A stretch of DNA of 5,750 nt from Ruminococcaceae bacterium UBA3451 (lineage in GTDB: Bacteria; Bacillota; Clostridia; Oscillospirales; Acutalibacteraceae): positions 17,660 to 23,409 of the forward strand of contig DFRY01000017.1 in assembly GCA_002378845.1 (NCBI GenBank). Reading direction: 5' to 3'. Every line of letters begins with the position of its first letter. Positions within the stretch are counted from its first letter, which is position 1. Below the pieces are notes generated by a model, which was given only the letters and a program-made list of their open reading frames with translations, had not been told where the DNA came from and made no database searches. The translations under genes and the position numbers were made by a program. Below, piece by piece: positions 1-4,876 of the stretch.

Positions 1-2
1 CC

Positions 3-464
3 GTTGATTTTTATATTCAAAACGGAATTTCCCGGGCAATTCTCGGCTCTGCCGCGTTGAGCAATCCGGAACTGGTCAGTCAGGCGGTAAAAAACTACGA
101 TATGCACATTGCGGTTGGCATTGACGCGCGCGACGGAAAGGTCGCTGCGGAAGGCTGGACGCAAACCTCCGCTGTGGACTACATTGAGTTAGCAAAACAG
201 ATGGAACAGTTAGGCGTAAAGTATATAATCTTTACAGATATTTCGCGGGATGGAACTTTAACCGGCCCAAATCTATTTATGCTTGACCGGCTGAACTCTG
301 CGGTTTCCTGTGAAATAATTGCGAGCGGAGGGGTCAGTAATCTAAAAGATATTGCGGATTTACTGGATTTAAACCTTTATGGCGTTATCTGCGGAAAGGC
401 ACTTTATACCGGTGATTTGGATTTAAAGGCTGCTGTTTCCCTATGCAAAGGAGCAGAAAAATGA
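3..464 (+). CDS. hisA: HisA, ProFAR isomerase, 3' part (5' end outside the window)
   Basis: This gene encodes 1-(5-phosphoribosyl)-5-[(5-phosphoribosylamino)methylideneamino]imidazole-4-carboxamide isomerase, a cytoplasmic (beta/alpha)8 barrel that turns ProFAR into PRFAR in histidine synthesis. The frame is open from the left edge; 153 residues are visible of the roughly 240 usual for HisA, so about 85 N-terminal residues, including the first catalytic Asp, are missing. Seen in order: GISRAILGSAA (residues 8-18 of the visible part, phosphate-binding region), GIDARDG (39-45), whose Asp matches the second catalytic Asp of the family, TDISRDGTLTGPN (78-90), and IIASGGVSNLKDI (105-117), the second phosphate-binding loop. 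GIDARDGKV followed by EGW separates HisA from its paralogue HisF. The TTG at 57 lies inside the conserved barrel and is not a start. The stop overlaps the ATG of hisI (ATGA), which indicates translational coupling. Confidence 0.96.
   Translation, partial: VDFYIQNGISRAILGSAALSNPELVSQAVKNYDMHIAVGIDARDGKVAAEGWTQTSAVDYIELAKQMEQLGVKYIIFTDISRDGTLTGPNLFMLDRLNSAVSCEIIASGGVSNLKDIADLLDLNLYGVICGKALYTGDLDLKAAVSLCKGAEK
447..453 (+). promoter_or_regulatory. Ribosome binding site that fixes the hisI start
   Basis: AAAGGAG lies 7 nt upstream of the ATG at 461, inside the last codons of hisA. An in-frame ATG at 443 precedes this site and would add six residues (MQRSRK). That codon has no Shine-Dalgarno sequence at proper spacing, so 461 is preferred. 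Confidence 0.85.
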
Positions 465-820
465 GTGAGAATACAGGTGTAAATCAAGATGCCTTTACAG
501 AGAAGTTTTTTGTAAAATCCGATTTGCTGCCCGCAATCATACAGGAATACGGCACAAATCAGGTACTTATGCTCGCGTACATGAACCGGGAATCCATGAA
601 AAAGACTTTGGAAACCGGTTATACCTGGTTTTATAGCCGTTCGCGGCAGGAGCTTTGGAATAAGGGCGGCACATCCGGGCACTTGCAGAAAATTGTAAGC
701 ATAGCCGGCGACTGTGACGATGACACGCTGTTAGTGGTCGTGAAACAAACCGGTCCGGCCTGCCACACTGGAGCGCACAGTTGCTTTTTTAACGAAATTT
801 GGAGGGATACCAATGAATGA
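461..820 (+). CDS. hisI: HisI, phosphoribosyl-AMP cyclohydrolase
   Basis: The product opens the purine ring of phosphoribosyl-AMP to give ProFAR, the third step of histidine synthesis; it is a metal-dependent cytoplasmic dimer. The protein is 119 residues, typical for a stand-alone HisI. Family motifs are complete: NQVLMLAYMNRES (33-45), the TWFYSRSRQELWNKGGTSGH block (55-74), DCDDD (84-88), whose alternating Asp residues bind Mg2+, and the cysteines C85, C101 and C108 in DCD and CHTGAHSC, which form the zinc site across the dimer. There is no C-terminal HisE domain; PR-ATP pyrophosphohydrolase is made from the next gene instead of as a HisIE fusion. The gene overlaps hisA by 4 bp and hisE by 8 bp, so the three are surely one transcript. 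The start is ATG 461, supported by AAAGGAG. Confidence 0.96.
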   Translation: MSENTGVNQDAFTEKFFVKSDLLPAIIQEYGTNQVLMLAYMNRESMKKTLETGYTWFYSRSRQELWNKGGTSGHLQKIVSIAGDCDDDTLLVVVKQTGPACHTGAHSCFFNEIWRDTNE

Positions 821-1139
821 CACCATGCAGGAGCTTTATAATACTGTTTTAAGCCGTAAGTGGAATCGTACCGAGGGTTCTTACACCTGCTATCTTTTTG
901 AAAAAGGGTTGGACAAGATTCTAAAAAAATGCGGGGAAGAGTGCAGCGAAGTAATCATTGCGGCGAAAAACGGAAATAATGCGGAAACTGTGCTTGAAAT
1001 TTCCGATCTTCTTTATCACCTGACCGTCCTTATGGTCAACGAGGGAATTACTTTGAATGAGGTAAACGCGGAACTGGACAAGCGAAGCGAAAAGACAGGA
1101 AACTTAAAAACATTTCATCAGGTCGATAAAAACAGCTGA
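813..1139 (+). CDS. hisE: HisE, phosphoribosyl-ATP pyrophosphohydrolase
   Basis: The product hydrolyses phosphoribosyl-ATP to phosphoribosyl-AMP plus pyrophosphate, the second step of histidine synthesis. It is an all-alpha protein of the MazG-like NTP pyrophosphohydrolase superfamily. The 108-residue length is normal for stand-alone HisE. Visible motifs are GLDKILKKCGEECSEVIIAAKN-type residues at 32-53, with the metal-binding glutamates of KCGEECSE (39-46), and EISDLLYHLTVLM (62-74), with E62 and D65 completing the Mg2+ site. The start ATG 813 lies 8 bp before the end of hisI and has GGAGGG at 801-806, 6 nt upstream; a second in-frame ATG at 825 is too far from that site. It is the last gene of the operon and is followed by a hairpin terminator. 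Confidence 0.95.
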   Translation: MNDTMQELYNTVLSRKWNRTEGSYTCYLFEKGLDKILKKCGEECSEVIIAAKNGNNAETVLEISDLLYHLTVLMVNEGITLNEVNAELDKRSEKTGNLKTFHQVDKNS

Positions 1140-1163
1140 ACCGCCGGTCATAATTACAATAAA

Positions 1164-1200
1164 ACAGCCCTTTCACGAAAGTGAAAGGGCTGTCATTTTA
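1164..1200. terminator. Bidirectional rho-independent terminator between hisE and murC
   Basis: A perfect 13-bp inverted repeat (arms 1164-1176 and 1181-1193, ACAGCCCTTTCAC and its complement) closes on a GAAA tetraloop. On the + strand it is followed by CATTTTATC, a modest T-rich tail. On the - strand the hairpin is followed by TTTTATTGTAATT, a better U-tract. It starts 24 bp after the hisE stop and ends 21 bp before the murC stop, so it can terminate both converging transcripts. Confidence 0.9.
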
Positions 1201-1214
1201 TCAGCTTTATTCGA

Positions 1215-2594
1215 TTATAAAGTTTCCCGGTACTTTTTCACAATTTGATTGGCACATTTGTAAACATCGCCGCCGCCAAGGGTCAAAATTAAATCACCCG
1301 GCTCTGCGTTTGCGGTTACATAATCCGTAATTTCATCAAAGGTATTGAACCAAACGCTGCCCGGAACTTTATCTGCCAGATTTTTTGCGTAGATGTTGTA
1401 GGTGTTCACTTCGCGAACGGCAAGAATTTCGGAAAGAACGACTTTTTCAGGAATAGAAAGCGCTTTTGCAAATTCGTCAAGCAGCATATAGGTTCTTGAG
1501 AATGTGTGCGGCTGGAAAACTGCCCAAACCCGATGAAAGCCCATGTTTTCCGCTGCGGTCAGCGTGGCGGTCAGCTCGGTGGGGTGATGTGCAAAATCGT
1601 CTGCAACCGTAATCCCGTTGAACTGGCCCAGAATTTCAAAACGGCGATGTACGCCGGTAAACTGGTGCAGGCTTTCTGTCGCACTTTTGGTGTCAACGCC
1701 CAAATAATCCGCAACGGCAAACGCGGCAAGCGCATTGTAAATGTTGTGTTTGCCCGGAATGCTTAAAGTTACGTCGGCTATTTTTTCGCCGCGCTTCATA
1801 ACGGTGAAGTTTTCGCGCGCTTCCTTGGTTCCGGCAATATTAGCCGCGTAGTAATCATTCGATGAATTCAGTCCGAATGTAATTATCTTTGCGTGGGTAA
1901 TCCCTTCTACCGCTTTCATGGAATTTTCATCGTCGCCGTTCACCACCAAAGCCTGCGAAGTCTGTTTCGCAAATTGGTGAAACGATTTAATAATATTTTC
2001 CAGTGTGCCAAAGTAATCCAAATGATCTGCGTCAACGTTCAGAATGACGGAAATTGCGGGCTCCAGCTGCAGGAAGGTATCCACATATTCACAGGCTTCA
2101 CATACAATGGTGTCCGATTTTCCCACACGCCCGTTGCCGCCAATGAAAGGCAGCTTTCCGCCGATAACCGCAGTGGGATCCGCTCCGGCGTTGATCAGAA
2201 TTTGCGTGATCAGCGCGGTGGTGGTGGTTTTTCCGTGCGTACCGGAAACCGCAATGGAATTCGGGTAGCGGCGCGTTACCATGCCGAGCATGACGGAACG
2301 TTCTACAGTGGGAATTCCTTTTTCGCGCGCAGCGACCAGCTCCGGGTTGTCGGGCTTAACGGCTGCGGTGTAAACCACAAGCTCTGCGCCGTCAACATTT
2401 TCTGCTTTTTGCCCCATGGAAACCGGAATTCCGTAAGAACGGATTCTTTCCAGCGTATCGGACTCATTGGTATCAGAGCCGGTAAGCTCATATCCCTTAT
2501 GGAATAAAATTTCGGCAAGGGGGCACATGCCCGAACCGCCGATTCCAACAAAATGTATTTTTTTAACCTTTGATAAAGTGTCGCTATACTCCAT
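1215..2594 (-). CDS. murC: MurC, UDP-N-acetylmuramate--L-alanine ligase
   Basis: This is the ATP-dependent cytoplasmic ligase that joins L-alanine to UDP-MurNAc, the first amino-acid step of peptidoglycan precursor synthesis. With the start at ATG 2594 it has 459 residues, the usual MurC length. Domain 1 (about 1-110) is a Rossmann-like UDP-binding fold with HFVGIGGSGM (14-23). Domain 2 carries the Mur P-loop SGTHGKTTTT (117-126, Lys122), EACEYVDTFL (166-175) and LNVDADHLDYFG (185-196). Domain 3 has GVHRRFE (314-320), DDFAHHPTE (332-340), FQPHTFSRT (360-368) and LTLGGGDVYK (438-447). The MurC-specific HHPTE and QPH..SRT blocks separate it from MurD, MurE and MurF. A TTG at 2633 in the same frame would add 13 residues but has no ribosome binding site; AAGGAG precedes ATG 2594. 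The gene stands alone, convergent with his and divergent from dpaAB. Confidence 0.97.
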   Translation of the reverse strand: MEYSDTLSKVKKIHFVGIGGSGMCPLAEILFHKGYELTGSDTNESDTLERIRSYGIPVSMGQKAENVDGAELVVYTAAVKPDNPELVAAREKGIPTVERSVMLGMVTRRYPNSIAVSGTHGKTTTTALITQILINAGADPTAVIGGKLPFIGGNGRVGKSDTIVCEACEYVDTFLQLEPAISVILNVDADHLDYFGTLENIIKSFHQFAKQTSQALVVNGDDENSMKAVEGITHAKIITFGLNSSNDYYAANIAGTKEARENFTVMKRGEKIADVTLSIPGKHNIYNALAAFAVADYLGVDTKSATESLHQFTGVHRRFEILGQFNGITVADDFAHHPTELTATLTAAENMGFHRVWAVFQPHTFSRTYMLLDEFAKALSIPEKVVLSEILAVREVNTYNIYAKNLADKVPGSVWFNTFDEITDYVTANAEPGDLILTLGGGDVYKCANQIVKKYRETL

Positions 2595-2604
2595 TACAGA
2601 CGCG

Positions 2605-2610
2605 CTCCTT
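2605..2610 (-). promoter_or_regulatory. Ribosome binding site of murC
   Basis: On the - strand AAGGAG lies 10 nt upstream of ATG 2594. The spacing is slightly long, but this is the only good Shine-Dalgarno sequence near the start. It lies downstream of the alternative TTG start at 2633 and so argues against that start. Confidence 0.7.
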
Positions 2611-2657
2611 AAAAGTGAGATTGATTGATTCAAATTTGTGTATGTTCCTGTATGTTT

Positions 2658-2686
2658 ATTATATTGTCATACTTATTTATAATAAA
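2658..2686 (-). promoter_or_regulatory. Candidate vegetative promoter for murC
   Basis: On the - strand a perfect TATAAT (2658-2663) lies 17 bp downstream of TTTATT (2681-2686), a poor -35 with three of six matches to TTGACA. Transcription would begin near 2651 and give a leader of about 57 nt before the murC ATG. The surrounding DNA is very AT-rich, so a chance TATAAT is quite possible. Confidence 0.35.
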
Positions 2687-2712
2687 CACATTTATTAATA
2701 TATGCAATATAA
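2659..2712. repeat. Nested AT-rich inverted repeats in the murC/dpaA intergenic region
   Basis: The outer arms are TTATATTGTCATA (2659-2671) and TATGCAATATAA (2701-2712); they are complementary over 12 bp if one T is bulged. Between them AATAAA (2681-2686) and TTTATT (2691-2696) form a smaller hairpin with a CACA loop. The outer left arm overlaps the candidate murC -10. It could be an operator or a structured leader, or simply a product of the AT-rich composition; I do not recognise it as a known binding site. Confidence 0.35.
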
Positions 2713-2722
2713 AAATGAAATT

Positions 2723-2740
2723 CCTTTTGTAATAAAAAGG
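2723..2740. repeat. Short perfect inverted repeat upstream of dpaA
   Basis: CCTTTT (2723-2728) and AAAAGG (2735-2740) are perfect 6-bp inverted arms around a 6-nt centre GTAATA. It lies 47 bp before the dpaA start, just upstream of the candidate sporulation promoter. Size and spacing would suit a dimeric regulator, but no known operator consensus is recognised. Confidence 0.3.
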
Positions 2741-2746
2741 TCAATC

Positions 2747-2774
2747 ACACAGAGCCTGATCGTTCCATAATATG
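2747..2774 (+). promoter_or_regulatory. Weak candidate sigma-K type promoter for dpaAB
   Basis: CATAATATG (2766-2774) matches the sigma-K -10 pattern CATAnnnTA except for the last base, and AC (2747-2748, repeated at 2749-2750) lies 17 bp upstream, as expected for the minimal sigma-K -35. In Bacillus subtilis the dipicolinate synthase genes are transcribed in the mother cell by sigma-K. The problem is position: transcription would start at about 2780, which fits translation from ATG 2803 but hardly from ATG 2788. Confidence 0.25.
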
Positions 2775-2787
2775 TTGGGAGAACATC

Positions 2788-3663
2788 ATGGGGGTCGTGA
2801 TTATGATCGATATTAACAGCTTTGGAATTTTAGGGGGAGATAAACGGCAGATCTCGCTGGCAGAATCCATTGCGTCTGACGGATATGTAGTATATGCAAT
2901 GGGGTTTGACAATATTGAGTTCACCGAAGATGTAAAAAAAGCAGAGCTGGACGAAGTAGTGGAGAAATGCGAAAATATTATTCTTCCGCTTCCGGTTACT
3001 TCTGACGGACGGCATTTGAATACGGTCTACAGTGAAAATAAAATACTGCTTAATGATGAGTTTGCGGAAAAAATGCGGAACAAACAAGTCTTTGGCGGAA
3101 TGATGGGGCGATTGTATCAGACAAGCGATGTATGGGATTCGATAGACAGTTTCGATTATTATACCAGCGAGGAGTTTGCCGTGCGCAATGCTGTTCCGAC
3201 CGTGGAAGGAGCCATTGAAATAGCAATGCATGAATATCCGGGTACCATCAGCGGCAGCAAATGCCTGGTGGTCGGGTACGGGCGAATCGGCAAAGAACTT
3301 TCCTGGATGCTGCGGGGAATCGGTGCGTTCGTAACAGTGAGCGCACGAAAAAAGTCCGACCTGGCCTGGATTCAGTCTTACGGCTATATTCCGATTCTGA
3401 CCGAAAATATTTTTGAAGATGAGCAGTACGATATTATATTCAATACCGTACCCGCTTTGATTTTTAACCGCCGTCTGCTTTCAAAGATTCGTTCCAATCC
3501 GCTGATTGTTGACCTGGCGGCAATGCCGGGCGGGGTGGACTTCGAAGCTGCGGCAAAATTGGATTTGAAAGTGATTCATGCGCTTTCTCTGCCTGGCAAA
3601 GTAGCGCCGAAAACCGCCGGAGAAATCATTAAACAAACAATCTACAACATGATGGAGGAGTGA
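2788..3663 (+). CDS. dpaA: DpaA (SpoVFA), dipicolinate synthase subunit A
   Basis: This is the NAD(P)-binding subunit of dipicolinate synthase, which oxidises dihydrodipicolinate from the lysine pathway to dipicolinic acid (DPA) in the mother cell; DPA is then taken into the forespore core as its calcium chelate. The 291-residue protein has the family layout. The N-terminal domain opens with FGILGGDKRQISLAESI (12-28), and a Rossmann dinucleotide fold follows, with VVGYGRIGKELSWMLRGIGA (161-180). The end carries DLAAMPGGVDF (242-252) and LPGKVAPKTAGEII (268-281), highly typical of DpaA. ATG 2788 has GGGAG at 2777-2781, 6 nt upstream; ATG 2803, preceded by a run of five G, is a possible shorter start (MIDINSFG). 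It is the first gene of a two-gene operon with dpaB and is divergent from murC. Function assignment is firm, the start less so. Confidence 0.95.
   Translation: MGVVIMIDINSFGILGGDKRQISLAESIASDGYVVYAMGFDNIEFTEDVKKAELDEVVEKCENIILPLPVTSDGRHLNTVYSENKILLNDEFAEKMRNKQVFGGMMGRLYQTSDVWDSIDSFDYYTSEEFAVRNAVPTVEGAIEIAMHEYPGTISGSKCLVVGYGRIGKELSWMLRGIGAFVTVSARKKSDLAWIQSYGYIPILTENIFEDEQYDIIFNTVPALIFNRRLLSKIRSNPLIVDLAAMPGGVDFEAAAKLDLKVIHALSLPGKVAPKTAGEIIKQTIYNMMEE
3654..3660 (+). promoter_or_regulatory. Strong ribosome binding site for the TTG start of dpaB
   Basis: GGAGGAG encodes the last residues of DpaA, directly before its stop codon, and lies 9 nt upstream of TTG 3670. No ATG or GTG in the dpaB frame fits this site, and the resulting N-terminus is the expected one for the family, so the TTG start is well supported. 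Confidence 0.85.
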
Positions 3664-3669
3664 CGGAAG

Positions 3670-4242
3670 TTGGAGAATATTACATTCGGGTTTGCCATGT
3701 GCGGCTCGTTCTGCACATTTTCAAAGGCAATTGAACAGATGAAAAAAATCGCGGATGAAGGGTATCAAATTTTGCCGATTATGTCACAAATCTCGTATTC
3801 CACAGACACACGTTTTGGGCGTGCAACTGATTTTATTCAGGAAATTGAAGAAATATGCGGAAGAAAAATTATAAAAAGCATTGTGGAAGCGGAGCCGATA
3901 GGCCCCAAAAAAATGGTTGACCTTATGATCGTTGCGCCGTGCACGGGGAACACCCTTGGCAAGTTGGCCAACGGCATTACAGACACCACCACGACAATGG
4001 CGGTAAAATCCACTTTGCGCTGTGGGCGCCCGATTTTGCTGGTACCCGCCACCAACGATGCCCTTGCGGCTTCCGCACAGAATATAGGGCGGCTTCTGAA
4101 TACGAAAAATATATATTTCGCTCCTATGAAGCAGGATGATCCCATAAAAAAGCCTTTTTCCGTTGTTGCGGATTTTACTCAGATTCTGCCTGCCGCACTG
4201 GCGGCGTTGGACGGAAAACAGCTTGAGCCAATCTATCAGTAA
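3670..4242 (+). CDS. dpaB: DpaB (SpoVFB), dipicolinate synthase subunit B, flavoprotein family
   Basis: This is the second subunit of dipicolinate synthase, which works with DpaA to make dipicolinic acid from dihydrodipicolinate during sporulation. It belongs to the flavoprotein superfamily (UbiX/Dfp-like fold), and a flavin cofactor is inferred from that membership. The 190 residues match the usual SpoVFB length. Visible features are the N-terminal beta strand and loop FGFAMCGSFCTFSKAIEQM (6-24), the MVDLMIVAPCTGNTLGKLAN segment (82-101), which is the conserved nucleotide-binding block of the family, GITDTTTTMAVKSTLR (102-117), and PILLVPATND (121-130). Translation starts at a TTG only 6 bp after the dpaA stop, with GGAGGAG in the dpaA tail, so the subunits are made from one message. 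The lysine genes asd, dapG and dapA, which follow spoVFB in Bacillus subtilis, are not present downstream. Confidence 0.95.
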   Translation: MENITFGFAMCGSFCTFSKAIEQMKKIADEGYQILPIMSQISYSTDTRFGRATDFIQEIEEICGRKIIKSIVEAEPIGPKKMVDLMIVAPCTGNTLGKLANGITDTTTTMAVKSTLRCGRPILLVPATNDALAASAQNIGRLLNTKNIYFAPMKQDDPIKKPFSVVADFTQILPAALAALDGKQLEPIYQ

Positions 4243-4257
4243 ATCAGCATTTTAATG

Positions 4258-4287
4258 TTGTAAACAGCTGAAAAAATATGGTATGAT
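4258..4287 (+). promoter_or_regulatory. Probable vegetative promoter with extended -10
   Basis: TTGTAA (4258-4263, four of six matches to TTGACA) is followed after 18 bp by TATGAT (4282-4287, five of six), with the TGn extension (4279-4281) directly upstream of the -10. Transcription would start near 4294, about 19 nt before the ATG at 4313. It lies in the 70-bp gap after dpaB and would free the downstream gene from sporulation control. Confidence 0.55.
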
Positions 4288-4312
4288 AATAGCATGAAAT
4301 GGAAGTGAAAAT

Positions 4313-4837
4313 ATGCTTTATTGTCCAAAATGTCAACTGTTGACTGACAGCGATTATTGCCCTTCCTGCGGTACAAAGAAGCTGCGGGCGCCGAATCCCA
4401 ATGACCCTGTAATGCTGGTTACTGTGGATGAAGTAAAAGCGGAATTGATCAAAGCAGTTTTCGAGGATCATCAACAGATATATGAGGAACGAATTTTCGG
4501 GCTTGGCGGGCCGCCGTCTGTTATATTCGGGAGAACCGCCATTACCAATAAAAATATTTTTGTTCCCTTTAGCGAAGTGGAACAGGCACAGTCTCTTCTG
4601 GAATCAACCGGAATATTTGATCCGGCGGAAATGGCTGGCGACGAATCGGAACAGGAAGAACAGCCCGGGGAAGAAGAAAGCAGTTCAGAAGAGGAACCCG
4701 AAGAGCTCAGTGCGGGAAAGCGGATGTTTTTCCGCATTTTATCCGTTGTTCTTTTTATTCTTGCGGTTTGGGGCGTGGTTGCAATTTCCGATTTTGCGGC
4801 AAACGCACTGAAAGATCTTCTGCCCGGACTCTCATAA
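4313..4837 (+). CDS. Zinc-ribbon, DUF2007-like protein with a C-terminal membrane anchor; function unknown
   Basis: I do not recognise a named gene. The 174-residue protein has four visible parts. Residues 1-25 form a zinc ribbon with CPKC (4-7) and CPSCG (16-20), hence four cysteine ligands. Residues 33-99 (from VMLVTVDEVKAELIKAVF to EVEQAQSLLES) resemble DUF2007, the 'putative signal transducing protein' domain, which has a similar alpha-beta pattern ending in a 'VP..EVEQAQ.LL' segment. Residues 109-132 are a low-complexity acidic linker rich in Glu and Ser. Residues 139-160 are one hydrophobic helix (FFRILSVVLFILAVWGVVA), preceded by GKR and followed by a tail of about 14 residues. This suggests a tail-anchored protein with its zinc ribbon in the cytoplasm. 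The ribosome binding site GGAAG (4301-4305) is modest. The gene has its own likely promoter. A role as sensor or adaptor is only a guess. Confidence 0.85.
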   Translation: MLYCPKCQLLTDSDYCPSCGTKKLRAPNPNDPVMLVTVDEVKAELIKAVFEDHQQIYEERIFGLGGPPSVIFGRTAITNKNIFVPFSEVEQAQSLLESTGIFDPAEMAGDESEQEEQPGEEESSSEEEPEELSAGKRMFFRILSVVLFILAVWGVVAISDFAANALKDLLPGLS

Positions 4838-4842
4838 AAATT

Positions 4843-4848
4843 TATAAT
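4843..4848 (+). promoter_or_regulatory. Isolated TATAAT upstream of the metY-type gene
   Basis: A perfect TATAAT lies 28 bp before the ATG at 4877, in the 39-bp gap, but the expected -35 position (about 4820-4825, CTGCCC) has no resemblance to TTGACA. It may be a weak promoter or chance; cotranscription with the preceding gene is equally likely. The gap is far too short for an S-box or T-box riboswitch. Confidence 0.2.
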
Positions 4849-4876
4849 ACAGAATGCAAAAGCAAAGGAGAAAATA

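Noticed and set aside
1506..2551. Several open frames on both strands within the murC region (for example 1893-2507 +, 2303-2551 -)
   Set aside because: They overlap murC, whose motifs are complete over the whole region. The + strand frames are antisense shadows of a G+C-biased codon pattern, have no good ribosome binding site and give Cys/Arg/Asn-rich sequences with no recognisable fold.
2592..2633. TTG at 2633 as the start of murC (472 residues)
   Set aside because: No Shine-Dalgarno sequence precedes it, while AAGGAG at 2605-2610 lies downstream of it and serves ATG 2594; the 13 extra residues add nothing typical of MurC.
2668..2676. CATACTTAT as a sigma-E type -10 for dpaA
   Set aside because: The first five bases fit the sigma-E -10, but the rest does not and no ATA-type -35 is visible at the right distance; too weak to call as a feature.
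2830..3231. A 133-residue minus-strand frame opposite dpaA
   Set aside because: It is antisense to a clearly assigned dpaA, and nothing in its translation is recognisable.
4247..4262. Possible hairpin CAGCAT/ATGTTG after dpaB as a terminator
   Set aside because: The stem is short and AT-rich with a G-T wobble, and no T run follows; it instead leads into the candidate promoter at 4258-4287.
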